A DNA stretch of 64,000 nt from Acidobacteriota bacterium (GTDB lineage: Bacteria > Acidobacteriota > Terriglobia > Bryobacterales > Bryobacteraceae). Location: contig JACQZR010000254.1 of the NCBI GenBank assembly GCA_016213775.1, positions 1-64,000 on the forward strand, given 5' to 3'. The notes under the pieces are model-generated. The model was not told the origin of the DNA, made no database searches, and saw nothing but the letters and a program-made list of their open reading frames with translations. Shown here piece by piece: positions 1 to 8,138 of the stretch. The translations under genes and the position numbers were made by a program. Every line of letters starts with the position of its first letter. The first letter of the stretch is position 1.

Positions 1-109
1 CGCGCGCAATCTCCGAGACCGTCTCGCCGGCGTGGTATCGAGAAATGATCTGGGCCCGGAACACATCGCGGGCCGCCGCGGTCTTGGAATTCCGTAACTG
101 ATCGAGCAT
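1..109 (-). CDS. N-terminus of a helix-turn-helix protein, cut by the window edge
   Basis: The minus strand has an ATG at 109-107 preceded by a strong purine-rich ribosome site (GAGGAGGAG, about 6 nt upstream) and an open frame that runs off the left edge after about 36 residues. The visible peptide begins MLDQLRNSKT and includes RAQIISRYHAGETVSEIAR, which looks like the first helices of a homeodomain-like HTH, as in IS630-type transposases and related regulators. Family assignment is inference from a very short stretch. It lies just downstream of a truncated NB-ARC gene on the same strand, so it could belong to a mobile element that broke that gene. Confidence 0.45.
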   Translation of the reverse strand, partial: MLDQLRNSKTAAARDVFRAQIISRYHAGETVSEIAR

Positions 110-215
110 GTGTTGCTCCTCCTCAAACAAGAAGAGCTTCTTGATGCCGCGAATGACTCGCCATGCAACGAGTCTACCAAAAAACAAATCACACTGGATA
201 TGTTTTAGTGAAACG

Positions 216-1322
216 CTATACTAGGACGCGTTCCGGGGATTCTCCTGTTGCCAAATGCTCCAGTGCGGCAAGCGAATTTGGCAATTCGAGGACTGTCAGA
301 TTGTTGGCGAGAACCGCATCCTCGAATTGCTGCGCGTAAAGGAACTCGATCTCCTCAGCAATGCTGCTGGCCCATGAGGCTACGGCTGCGGTCCGGTGTT
401 CCGTTGAGAGGTCTGTTCCTATCAGGGCCGGATCGAAGCGGAGGTAGTGCGGCTCGACGTACTCGGCCAACCCAACGCCGATGAGGGCGCGGGCGAGTGC
501 CATTACATTTTCCGGTTGGAGGTTCAAGGCTGTGGCGATCGCGTAGATACCTCCACCGCCGTGGAACACGCTCAATGGACGAATCAACTCGCGGGTCCCG
601 GGAGGCAGGCGGCGCAGGGAGAGTTCGGCGCTGGCGAGGAGGGAGTTCTCTCTTTGTCCGGGATGTTTGGCTTCGAGGTCCTTCATGATTTTCAGAAGGT
701 TTTCCGTGGCGTGGCGGACTCCGGCGGCTCCTACTTCGCGCGCGATGAGGACGAGGCTGCGGGCGTGGCAGTCGACGGCGTCCACTAGTTTCTCGATGTC
801 TTCGTCGCGGTCGCTGGACTCTGGCGCTTTGTGGAGAACATTGCCGACGATGCGGATGGCGCTTTGTCGATCGAGGCGACCGATGGAGAGTATGTTTTCG
901 GAGAACGGGGACGGAAGGGCTTCGCGCGTGGTGAAGATGATCTTCGCGGGAAGCTTGCTACAGAGGTCGAGGATTTCGTGGAGGCCGTCAAGATCGAGGA
1001 GCGACTCCATGTTGTCGATGACGAGGAGCGTCGGGTGTTCGCGAAGGGCGCGGTCGAGGAGTTGGCGGCCCAGTTCGTCGTCTGTGCCGGCTTGTGTTGC
1101 GAAGTTGAGTACGAGTTGCGCGCCGAGGGAGAACAGGACTTGCCGGCGTTCGGTGATCTGTTCGACGGAGCAAAATGCCGCGCGATGGAAACGGCGGGTG
1201 GCGACGAGCCAGCGGGCGAGTTCGGCGGCGAACGTGGTGCGGATGCGGAAGCCGTCTTCGCCGGCGATTTCCATGTGGTTGGCGGTTTCAGAGAGTAGTT
1301 GCGCTATTTCACGGTTTTTCAT
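216..1322 (-). CDS. Chimeric NB-ARC/AAA-like ATPase fragment with a PolX-like N-terminus and no P-loop
   Basis: An open frame of about 368 residues from ATG 1322 (a TTG 18 nt earlier is also possible). Residues 1-28 (MKNREIAQLL... ending GEDGFRIR) resemble the start of bacterial family X DNA polymerases, not an ATPase. At residue 29 the frame switches to TTFAAELARWLV, the sequence that normally follows the Walker A GKT of an NB-ARC/STAND ATPase. The remaining ATPase landmarks follow in order: Walker B LLVIDN (99-104), a sensor-like IIFTTRE (128-134), then helical winged-helix-like sequence. The P-loop itself is absent, and the C-terminal repeats expected in this family are also missing, as the frame stops at 216. 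What is seen is an intact frame; that it is a non-functional recombination product is inference. Confidence 0.6.
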   Translation of the reverse strand: MKNREIAQLLSETANHMEIAGEDGFRIRTTFAAELARWLVATRRFHRAAFCSVEQITERRQVLFSLGAQLVLNFATQAGTDDELGRQLLDRALREHPTLLVIDNMESLLDLDGLHEILDLCSKLPAKIIFTTREALPSPFSENILSIGRLDRQSAIRIVGNVLHKAPESSDRDEDIEKLVDAVDCHARSLVLIAREVGAAGVRHATENLLKIMKDLEAKHPGQRENSLLASAELSLRRLPPGTRELIRPLSVFHGGGGIYAIATALNLQPENVMALARALIGVGLAEYVEPHYLRFDPALIGTDLSTEHRTAAVASWASSIAEEIEFLYAQQFEDAVLANNLTVLELPNSLAALEHLATGESPERVLV

Positions 1323-1424
1323 TGGGAGGGTTACTTCCAATTCAGGCTCTCACTACCGGCCTTTGGCGCGGTCGCCCCGATGGATGAAAATGGACTCGCG
1401 GGGGCGGGACTGAGTCCCGCGGTT

Positions 1425-1493
1425 GGCTGGCCTGGAAAGGCCAGCCGCGGCCAGGATTGGCCGCCCCACACGACGGCGGAATGTACAAACTCC
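1425..1493 (+). repeat. Dispersed double-hairpin repeat, copy 1 of 3
   Basis: A roughly 68-bp unit with two inverted repeats: GGCTGGCCT pairing with AGGCCAGCC, then GCGGCCA pairing with TGGCCGC. It is nearly identical to 28933-29000 and, in the opposite orientation, to 45451-45519. A separate compact palindrome (GCGGGACT/AGTCCCGC, 1404-1420) lies directly upstream. The architecture is that of REP-like intergenic elements. The rest of the gap between 1323 and 1502 holds nothing else recognisable. Confidence 0.75.
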
Positions 1494-1502
1494 AGGGCGG
1501 GG

Positions 1503-2126
1503 TTATAGGGGTCGTTGCATCCTCAGCATGGGGCCGCGGTTGAGGAGACTCTGGAAAACGGCGTCTCCGAATTCGGCTATGCGACGGAAGCCCAGGGATT
1601 CGTAGAGCGCTATGGCTGGCTTGTTGCTTGCGAAGACATCGAGGTGGGCGCTTTCGTAGCCCGCCTCGCGCCCCCGTTGCAGGGCTCGTTCGATGAGGGG
1701 GCGGGTCAGGCCGCGGCGGCGATATTGCGGCAGGCAGCCTACGTGTTCGATGGTCCACCCGTTTTCGGGTTCTTCGGGGAAGCAGCACATGATCGGCTCC
1801 AGTTTGGAGTTCAGGATCTCGATTTCGACGTTGCTCCAGCCGACTTCCTTGAGTGACGCTGGAATGAGCTCGTCGGTGAAGGTGCGGTCGAAGCCGGCCG
1901 CGGCTGCCGCGGCGACCCCGTCCACTTCCACGAGATCGAAATGGCGGTGATGAAACCACGATTCGGCTTGCGTAACGGCGAGTTGTGCGAGCACGGATTC
2001 CTGGTGCTCGCGCGAGCCTCCGAGGGAATAGTCGTAACCGCTGGTGGCGGAATCGCCCAACGCGGCAATGTACATGATTGCGCCGAGGGGCGCCGCGTCG
2101 TGTGGTTGAGCAATTCGGTAGTGCAT
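1503..2126 (-). CDS. GNAT family N-acetyltransferase
   Basis: A 207-residue protein with the GNAT acetyl-CoA binding signature LPQYRRRGLTRPLI near residues 131-144, followed by the usual helix, strand and a late SNKPAIALYESLGF segment typical of the family's last helix and strand. It would transfer an acetyl group from acetyl-CoA to an unknown small molecule or protein in the cytoplasm. The N-terminal 100 residues are less conserved and probably set the substrate. It stands alone between repeat copy 1 and a small secreted protein on the same strand. The family is clear; the substrate cannot be inferred. Confidence 0.85.
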   Translation of the reverse strand: MHYRIAQPHDAAPLGAIMYIAALGDSATSGYDYSLGGSREHQESVLAQLAVTQAESWFHHRHFDLVEVDGVAAAAAAGFDRTFTDELIPASLKEVGWSNVEIEILNSKLEPIMCCFPEEPENGWTIEHVGCLPQYRRRGLTRPLIERALQRGREAGYESAHLDVFASNKPAIALYESLGFRRIAEFGDAVFQSLLNRGPMLRMQRPL

Positions 2127-2193
2127 GAATACAAAAGGCGCGTCAGCAGTCGGGCTGCCGCGCGCCTTGTGGATGGAATCTTTCTGATCGGGC

Positions 2194-2499
2194 TTAGTTG
2201 GCCATCTTGACGGAATCGACCACGATGGTTTCGCCGTCCATCTTGCCTTCCACCGTGACCTTGTGGCCGAGGTGGTCCATGATCTTGGGCTTGGAGGCGT
2301 CGGCGATCTTGACGACCTTGTCGCCTACCACGAGAACGGCGCTGGCGCCTTTGCCTTTGACGCAGCCCTGAACGCATTTCATTGATTTGTCAGACCCGTC
2401 CGCGTGCTTGGCGCCGCAGCCGGCATCGGAGATATAGCCCGTCCACGAAGCCGCGAAAGCGGAAACGGCGAACAGGGAAAGCATTACAAATTTCTTCAT
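2194..2499 (-). CDS. Small secreted cysteine-containing protein
   Basis: A 101-residue protein with a clear signal peptide (MKKFVMLSLFAVSAFAA) and a mature part of about 84 residues holding three cysteines (DAGCG, KCVQGC), Lys-rich segments and a C-terminal half rich in beta strands (HKVTVEGKMDGETIVVD). It resembles the small secreted, DUF5818-like proteins that occur in many copies in acidobacterial genomes; their function is unknown. The VTVEG/DGETI pattern suggests an OB-like or small beta-barrel fold. No operon partner: the next gene on this strand is the GNAT, 67 nt downstream. Confidence 0.7.
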   Translation of the reverse strand: MKKFVMLSLFAVSAFAASWTGYISDAGCGAKHADGSDKSMKCVQGCVKGKGASAVLVVGDKVVKIADASKPKIMDHLGHKVTVEGKMDGETIVVDSVKMAN

Positions 2500-2593
2500 G
2501 TCAGCATCCTCTCTTCAACACAACCTGGCATTGTGAGCGCCAGTACACTAGATACGAATATAGGACATTGCGGACCGGCATGCAACCGGATTG

Positions 2594-2646
2594 CCTGGAT
2601 CCCCAGGTGGGCGACCGGGGGGTCGCCTGCGGACCAGGGGGTCCGC
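2594..2646 (+). repeat. Cluster of three short hairpins, REP-like
   Basis: Three inverted repeats follow each other: CCTGG/CCAGG (2594-2598 with 2603-2607), GGCGACC/GGTCGCC (2610-2616 with 2621-2627) and GCGGACC/GGTCCGC (2629-2635 with 2640-2646), each with a loop of about 4 nt. The sequence after the last stem (CCGCCCTACA) also occurs just past the 3' end of the intact TonB receptor gene near 11176. This is the look of a REP/BIME-type intergenic element; it abuts the dead receptor tail at 2655-2832. Confidence 0.6.
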
Positions 2647-2654
2647 CCTACAGC

Positions 2655-2832
2655 GAGAATACGAAGTTCACCCGCGGTTCGGATTTACTTTGAATGGCGA
2701 AGTTCTAGAGGACGGCGATGTCCCAGTTGTTGATGCCGGGTCCGCGCGTGGCGTAGGGGCCGACGGCTCCGATGGTGCCGACGGCGGGCGGACCGAACGC
2801 TTCCGTGCGGAAGTTGCGGCTGAAAGTCGAAC
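2655..2832 (-). pseudogene. Relic of the 3' end of an Oar-like TonB-dependent receptor gene
   Basis: Read on the minus strand this stretch encodes FSRNFRTEAFGPPAVGTIG and later GPGINNWDIAVL, nearly identical to the C-terminal part of the intact receptor at 11186-14611 (the matching DNA is about 11375-11510). In the relic the Lys codon after DIAVL is a TAG stop, and what follows matches only briefly before diverging. No start or upstream body remains. It reaches to within about 26 nt of the Ser/Thr kinase start, so a forward open frame running through it into the kinase is not part of the kinase gene. Confidence 0.85.
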
Positions 2833-2853
2833 TTCCCGATGTATAATCGGGAA
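2833..2853 (+). promoter_or_regulatory. Palindrome containing a TATAAT box before the Ser/Thr kinase gene
   Basis: TTCCCGAT (2833-2840) and ATCGGGAA (2846-2853) form a perfect 8-bp inverted repeat around GTATA. A consensus -10 hexamer TATAAT lies at 2842-2847, 10 nt before the ATG at 2858. No Shine-Dalgarno is visible, so transcription from this -10 would give a leader of only a few bases. The palindrome over the -10 could be an operator. No convincing -35 was found. Confidence 0.45.
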
Positions 2854-2857
2854 ACTC

Positions 2858-5551
2858 ATGACACTCTCTTCCGGGCACCGGCTGGGACCATACGAGATTC
2901 TTGCACCGCTCGGGGAGGGCGGAATGGGCGTAGTGTATCGCGCGCACGATACCGTGTTGGGACGCGCGGTGGCGGTGAAGGTGTTGCCGGAAACGCTGTC
3001 CGGCGACGCGACGTTTCTTGCCCGCTTTGAACGAGAGGCCCGGACGCTGGCTTCGTTGAACCATCCGAACATCGCCACGATTTTCGGCATGGAGCGCGAG
3101 GGGGACATCCGCGCCATCGTGATGGAGCTGGTGGAAGGACCAACTCTGGAAGAACGCCTCCGCACGGGAGCGATGCAGTGGGAAGAAGCCATGCCGGTGG
3201 CGCTGCAACTCACAGAAGCGTTGGAAGCCGCGCATGAAAAGGGGATCGCTCACCGCGATCTGAAACCGGCCAATATCAAAGTGACGGCCGATGGGACGGT
3301 GAAGGTTCTCGATTTCGGATTGGCCAAGGCACTCACCGCCGATGAGCCGTCCACCGATCCGGGCAGCTCTCCGACGCTGGTGGCGGGATCGACGCGGGTG
3401 GGGATGATCCTCGGCACCGCGCCTTACATGAGCCCGGAACAGGCACGCGGCATTTTCATCGACAAGCGCACCGACATCTGGGCCTTCGGGGTCGTGCTGT
3501 ATGAAATGCTCACGGGACAGACGCTGTTTCCCGGCGAGCTCATCTCCGACATTCTGGCGGATGTGCTGCGGAAGGAAATCCGCTTCGATGCGCTGCCAGA
3601 GGCGACGCCGCCACATGTTCGCGCGCTGCTGGTCCGCTGTCTGGAGCGCGACCGCAAGAACCGGTTGCGGGATATTGGCGAAGCACGGATCCTGATTCAG
3701 AATCCGCCTGCCGCTCCTGTGCCGCAGCCGGTGGTGGCGACTTCGGTGCAACGTCCGTTGTTGCCGTGGGCGATTGCCGCGGGGCTGGCATTGATGGCCG
3801 GCGGCGCCAGTTGGATGGCGTGGCGGGGAACCCAGACGGGGGATCATCCGCTGATCCGCCTGAATGCCGAGTTGGCGTCCGGCGTGGAACTTGCCGATCC
3901 GACCAATGTGCGGCACCTGGCGATGGCTCCGGACGGCAAGCGGCTGGCGGTGATGATCCGTGGGAAAGACGGCGTGAGCCGTATGGCCACGCGGCGTATC
4001 GACCAAAGCCAAGTGGTGATTCTGTCCGGCACGGATAATGCGTCCAACCTGTTCTTTTCACCGGACAGCCAGTGGATCGGCTTCTCCGCCGACGGCAAAC
4101 TGAAGAAGATTTCCGTGCAGGGCGGCTCGCCGGTGACGCTCTGTGACGCGCTGCTGGTTCGAGGCGCCAGTTGGGGCGACGACGGCAATATCATTGCGGC
4201 ACTCGGGAGCAGCGTCCCGCTTTCGCGAATCCCCTCGACTGGCGGCACACCAGTGACGATTACCAAGCTCAATCCCGGGGAACGCACGCACCGCCAGCCT
4301 TATGTTTTGCCAGGGTCGCGGGCGGTTCTCTTCATTGCAGACTCCGGCACAGCGGACTACGACAATGCCAACATCGACGCCCTGTCGCTTCCCGGCGGGC
4401 ACAGGAAGACGGTTGTGCGAGGGGGGCATTCTCCGTCTTTTCTCCCTAGCGGCCATCTTCTCTACGCACATGCCGGTACGCTGTTCGTAGCGCCATTCGA
4501 TGAGAAGCGGCTGGAGCTTACGGGCGTAGCCGTGCCGGCGATGGAGGACGCGGGCGGAGTGGCAAACAACAATGCGGACTATGGGTTCTCGAGCGATGGA
4601 ACCTTCGTCTACCTGAGCGGACGGAGGGTGTCTGCCTCGAGGCCGGTTAGCTGGCTGGATAACTCAGGCGCCCCCAGCACGCTGCATCCCGAAGGCATGG
4701 TATACCAGGCGCCGCGATTTTCACCCGACGGCAGACGGCTGGCAGTGGGGGTGACGTCAACCGCAAGCGCATCCATCGACATCTGGGTGAAGGACTTGGT
4801 ACAGGGGACGTTCTCGCGGCTGAGCATGGTAGGAGGATTCAATGTTGCCGCCGTCTGGACCCGGGACGGGAAGCACATATTCTTCCTTTCGCGAGAGGGC
4901 CCCGCTCCGGGATTGTACTGCATCCGGTCAGACGGCTCGGCCGAGGCGCGACGCCTGCTGGAGAATACTCAATTGAGTCCGCAAGATATCACGCCGGATG
5001 GCAAACGGCTGATCGTAATCAACGCCCGCATCCGCGGCGAATCCGCGGGAATTCTCTCACTGCCTTTGGAATGGGATGGCGATCAGGTGAAGGTGGGGAA
5101 ACCTGAAGAATTCCTGCCGAATGGGACCCAGCCGCGGCTTTCCCCGGACGGACGGTGGCTGGCCTACGGCTCGCGGGAAACCGGCAGCTTTGACGTCTAC
5201 GTGCGCCCTTTCCCAGGACCGGGTGGGAAGTGGATGGTGACGCCCGCACATGGCCACCGTCCCGAATGGTCAAAGAACGGACGTGAGTTGTTCTTCCTCG
5301 ATTCCGAGCGCCGTCTCAACGTGTTGGAGTACACCGTTTCGGGCGCTACGTTCCAGGCCGGCAAGTCGAGGGTGTGGGCGGAAGCCCGGCTCGCGAATAT
5401 GGGTGTTGGTGTATATGACGTTGCGCCGGACGGGAAACGCGTAGCGGCGATTCTCTCCGGACGCGAGGACGAGGGCGAAAAGCAGACGCACCTGATGTTC
5501 CTGCTGAACTTTTTTGACGAGTTACGGAGACTGGCGCCGGTGAAGCGGTAG
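2858..5551 (+). CDS. Membrane-anchored Ser/Thr protein kinase with C-terminal PD40/WD40-like propeller
   Basis: The 897-residue protein has a complete Hanks-type kinase domain: glycine loop GEGGMGVVYRAHD (19-31), ATP lysine K41, catalytic HRDLKPAN (132-139, D134), DFG at 152-154, and the APE-equivalent SPEQARG near 192-198. A transmembrane helix follows at about 301-322, then roughly 570 residues of PD40/TolB-like blades (repeated SPDG/TPDG motifs such as MAPDGKRLAV, FSPDSQWIGF, LSPDGRWLAY). The kinase is cytoplasmic and the propeller probably extracytoplasmic, sensing ligands or partners. The start is placed at 2858 because the frame upstream runs through a dead receptor tail. The two-component cassette begins 84 nt downstream on the same strand; a functional link is inference. 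Confidence 0.93.
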   Translation: MTLSSGHRLGPYEILAPLGEGGMGVVYRAHDTVLGRAVAVKVLPETLSGDATFLARFEREARTLASLNHPNIATIFGMEREGDIRAIVMELVEGPTLEERLRTGAMQWEEAMPVALQLTEALEAAHEKGIAHRDLKPANIKVTADGTVKVLDFGLAKALTADEPSTDPGSSPTLVAGSTRVGMILGTAPYMSPEQARGIFIDKRTDIWAFGVVLYEMLTGQTLFPGELISDILADVLRKEIRFDALPEATPPHVRALLVRCLERDRKNRLRDIGEARILIQNPPAAPVPQPVVATSVQRPLLPWAIAAGLALMAGGASWMAWRGTQTGDHPLIRLNAELASGVELADPTNVRHLAMAPDGKRLAVMIRGKDGVSRMATRRIDQSQVVILSGTDNASNLFFSPDSQWIGFSADGKLKKISVQGGSPVTLCDALLVRGASWGDDGNIIAALGSSVPLSRIPSTGGTPVTITKLNPGERTHRQPYVLPGSRAVLFIADSGTADYDNANIDALSLPGGHRKTVVRGGHSPSFLPSGHLLYAHAGTLFVAPFDEKRLELTGVAVPAMEDAGGVANNNADYGFSSDGTFVYLSGRRVSASRPVSWLDNSGAPSTLHPEGMVYQAPRFSPDGRRLAVGVTSTASASIDIWVKDLVQGTFSRLSMVGGFNVAAVWTRDGKHIFFLSREGPAPGLYCIRSDGSAEARRLLENTQLSPQDITPDGKRLIVINARIRGESAGILSLPLEWDGDQVKVGKPEEFLPNGTQPRLSPDGRWLAYGSRETGSFDVYVRPFPGPGGKWMVTPAHGHRPEWSKNGRELFFLDSERRLNVLEYTVSGATFQAGKSRVWAEARLANMGVGVYDVAPDGKRVAAILSGREDEGEKQTHLMFLLNFFDELRRLAPVKR

Positions 5552-5560
5552 GGGCAGCTT

Positions 5561-5599
5561 CTTGACACAGTCTTGACAGGATGTAGACGCAGTCGCGAC
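5561..5599 (+). promoter_or_regulatory. Four 11-bp-phased direct repeats upstream of the sensor kinase gene
   Basis: CTTGAC at 5561 and 5572 are exact copies 11 bp apart; GTAGAC at 5583 and CGCGAC at 5594 continue the phase with 4 of 6 matches each. Head-to-tail repeats at 11-bp spacing are what OmpR/PhoB-type regulators bind. A weak -10-like AGAATG follows at 5611. The likely binder is the response regulator encoded two genes downstream, which would make the operon self-regulating; this is inference. Confidence 0.5.
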
Positions 5600-5635
5600 G
5601 GGGCTGCGCAAGAATGAGGACGGGGTTTTTCCCAA

Positions 5636-7450
5636 ATGCTCCGGCAAGCAGACAGAAGAAAGCTGCCACGCGGCATGCTGTTCGCGTTCGTAGCAGTGGT
5701 GGTTGTGCCGTCGATCATGCTGGTGACGCTGGGGATGCGGCTGCTCGATCAGGATCGTGGATTGGAAGAGCGACGCCGCAGGGAGTTGGCCGAGGGGTCC
5801 ATCGAGCGCGCAGCGGCTCTGATTCAGAAGGACATCGAGATGGCGCAGAAGCGGCTGGCTTCAGGGCTGTCCTGGGCAGGGGCCGATCTCGCGCCGGACG
5901 CAGTGGTACTGAGCAAGGGCGCGGGAGCGCTCCTGTACCTGCCTGTTACTCCGGTACTCCCTGAACCTCCCCGCGAGGCTTTTGCGGAAGCGGATCGGGC
6001 CGAGTTTCAGGCAGGCGACATTGCCAAGGCGCTGGATGCATGCAGGCGTCTGGCAGGTTCGTCTTCCGCGGCGATTCGCGCAGGCGCGTGGCTGCGTATC
6101 GCGCGGCTGCAGCGCAAGGCGGGCCGGTGGGAGGAGGCGCTTGGGGCCTGGCGCGAGATGGCGGGCATCGGCGAGGTGGCCATCGAGGGAGAGCCCGCGG
6201 GCCTGATGGCGCGGCGTGCACGTTGTCGCGCTCTGGAACAGGCGGGCCGCACGGCCGAACTGCAACGGGAAGCCGGCGAGCTACTCACGGAGCTTTACTC
6301 GGCAAGGTGGCCCCTCGACCACGATACCTTTCTGGTGGCGATGCAACAGATACGACGGTGGCTGGGCCGCGATTTCGATGCGCCGGCTGCGAAGCAGGAG
6401 CAAGCCGCCGCGGCCAGCACACTCTGGCCGCAACGCCGGGGACAAGAAGGCAGCCTTTGCCACGGGGCGTACACTCTCATCTGGCAAGGAGAGGCCGCGC
6501 TACTCGCCGGGCCGGGATACCGGGCTTCGCACTGGGAACCCTCGGGAGTGCTGCTGCGTTGTCGGGGAGAGGCGGCTCCGGAGGGACTTGCGCGGCAATT
6601 CACCGGTCTGCCGTGGACAATCACCGCGGAACTGGATTCGCGAGCGCTACCGGAATTCACGGCGCGCCGTGCGGCGGTGTTGGCTGCGATCCCGGCGCTG
6701 CTGATTCTTGTCTGTGCCGTGGCCTACTTCGCCTGGAGAGCCATATCGAGGGAACTCAGCATCGCGCGCCTGCAATCCGACTTTGTCGCTTCGGTATCGC
6801 ACGAGTTCCGTACGCCACTGACGTCGTTGCGCCAGTTCGGCGAGATGCTGACGGAGGTGCCGGAACTGCCGCCGGAAACACGTCTGCAATATTACAAGGC
6901 GCAGAACCGCGCCACCGACCGCCTGAGCCGTCTGGTGGAGACGCTGTTGGATTTCGGCCGGATGGAAGCCGGGCGGCGGCCGTATCAGCTCGAGCCTGTG
7001 GACGCGGCAGCCCTGGTGAGGGAAGTGACGGCCGAATTCTCAGCCGATCCCATCGCGCGAGGATTCGAGATTGAGTGCCGCACACCGGATCGTCCGCTAA
7101 CGGTGGACGCGGACCGGGAGGCGCTGAGCCGCGCGCTGTGGAACCTGCTCCACAATGCGGTGAAGTACTCAGGTGATCGGCGTGATGTGCTGATCGAAGC
7201 TACAGCGACTGGTTCAGGGGTGACGGTTCGCGTGGTGGACCACGGTTTCGGAATTCCACGGCACGAGCAGGCTCGCCTGTTCCAGAAGTTTGAGCGCGGT
7301 GAGACTGTCCGTAAACGCGGGATCGCGGGGACGGGCATCGGACTGGCGATGGTGCGCCACATCGCCGAGGCACATGGAGGGCGAGTGCAGGTGGAGAGCA
7401 CCGAAGGGGAAGGCAGTGTCTTCAGCCTGGTGCTGCCGGGTAGAGGGTAA
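5636..7450 (+). CDS. Transmembrane sensor histidine kinase
   Basis: A 604-residue protein with a first membrane helix at about 15-37, a roughly 300-residue extracytoplasmic or TPR-like helical sensor region, and a second helix near 341-365 (AIPALLILVCAVAYFAW). The transmitter is complete: HisKA motif SVSHEFRTPL with phosphoacceptor H389, N box NLLHNAVKYS, G1 box DHGFGIP and G2 box GTGIGLAM. Autophosphorylation would pass phosphate to the response regulator encoded next, whose ATG lies just past this gene's stop. It is a clear paralogue of the kinase at 22443-24356 with the same sensor architecture. The signal is unknown. Confidence 0.93.
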   Translation: MLRQADRRKLPRGMLFAFVAVVVVPSIMLVTLGMRLLDQDRGLEERRRRELAEGSIERAAALIQKDIEMAQKRLASGLSWAGADLAPDAVVLSKGAGALLYLPVTPVLPEPPREAFAEADRAEFQAGDIAKALDACRRLAGSSSAAIRAGAWLRIARLQRKAGRWEEALGAWREMAGIGEVAIEGEPAGLMARRARCRALEQAGRTAELQREAGELLTELYSARWPLDHDTFLVAMQQIRRWLGRDFDAPAAKQEQAAAASTLWPQRRGQEGSLCHGAYTLIWQGEAALLAGPGYRASHWEPSGVLLRCRGEAAPEGLARQFTGLPWTITAELDSRALPEFTARRAAVLAAIPALLILVCAVAYFAWRAISRELSIARLQSDFVASVSHEFRTPLTSLRQFGEMLTEVPELPPETRLQYYKAQNRATDRLSRLVETLLDFGRMEAGRRPYQLEPVDAAALVREVTAEFSADPIARGFEIECRTPDRPLTVDADREALSRALWNLLHNAVKYSGDRRDVLIEATATGSGVTVRVVDHGFGIPRHEQARLFQKFERGETVRKRGIAGTGIGLAMVRHIAEAHGGRVQVESTEGEGSVFSLVLPGRG

Positions 7451-7451
7451 G

Positions 7452-8138
7452 ATGCCGCGGATACTGATTGTCGAAGACGAGCCGGACGTCGCTTTCGGTC
7501 TCACAGAGGACCTGACTCGGCACGGCTATGAAACAGAGGTTGCAGGCGATGGGGAGCAGGGCGTGCAACAGGGCTGCTCAGGGAGGTTCGACCTGATTCT
7601 GTTGGATGTGATGCTGCCGCGGATCGACGGGTTTGAGGTGTGCCGCGAATTACGGCGACGCCGGATCAACGTCCCCATCATCCTGCTGACGGCGAAGACA
7701 CACGAATCGGAAAAAGTGCTCGGGCTGGAACTTGGGGCGGACGATTACATCACGAAGCCATTCAGTCTGCGCGAGCTGCGTGCGCGCATCAAGGCGCGGC
7801 TGCGCCAGCCCGCGGCGGAGCAGCCGAATGTCGTAAGGTTCGGGGACTGTGTGCTCGACTTTTCTCGGGCCGAGCTGAGCCGCAACCAAAAGCCGATGGA
7901 GCTGACGCCCACCGAGTACCGGCTTTTAAAGGTATTCGTCGAGAACCAGGGACGCGTCTTGACACGGCAGCAGTTGATCGATTCGGTCTGGGACCGGGGA
8001 ACGTTCATTACCGACCGTGTGGTAGACACGCACGTCTGGAGCCTGCGGAAGAAGATCGAGGACAACCCGTCCGAACCACGCTGCCTGCATGCTGTGCGCG
8101 GGATCGGCTACCGCTTCGATCTCTTGACACAACCTTGA
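7452..8138 (+). CDS. OmpR/PhoB-family response regulator
   Basis: A 228-residue two-domain regulator. The receiver domain has the acidic pair E8/D9 (IVEDEPD), phosphoacceptor D52 in LILLDVMLP and the conserved Lys in ITKPF. The C-terminal winged helix has the usual landmarks ELTPTEYRLLKVF and DTHVWSLRKKIE, ending GIGYRF. The gene starts right after the kinase stop, so the two are translationally coupled and almost certainly cognate. It is strongly similar to the regulator at 24362-25036. Candidate targets are the 11-bp repeats at 5561-5599 and 8123-8150. Confidence 0.95.
   Translation: MPRILIVEDEPDVAFGLTEDLTRHGYETEVAGDGEQGVQQGCSGRFDLILLDVMLPRIDGFEVCRELRRRRINVPIILLTAKTHESEKVLGLELGADDYITKPFSLRELRARIKARLRQPAAEQPNVVRFGDCVLDFSRAELSRNQKPMELTPTEYRLLKVFVENQGRVLTRQQLIDSVWDRGTFITDRVVDTHVWSLRKKIEDNPSEPRCLHAVRGIGYRFDLLTQP

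Noticed and set aside
2591-2857. N-terminal extension of the Ser/Thr kinase frame
   Set aside because: It translates through REP hairpins and a dead receptor tail; the kinase fold begins directly after ATG 2858.
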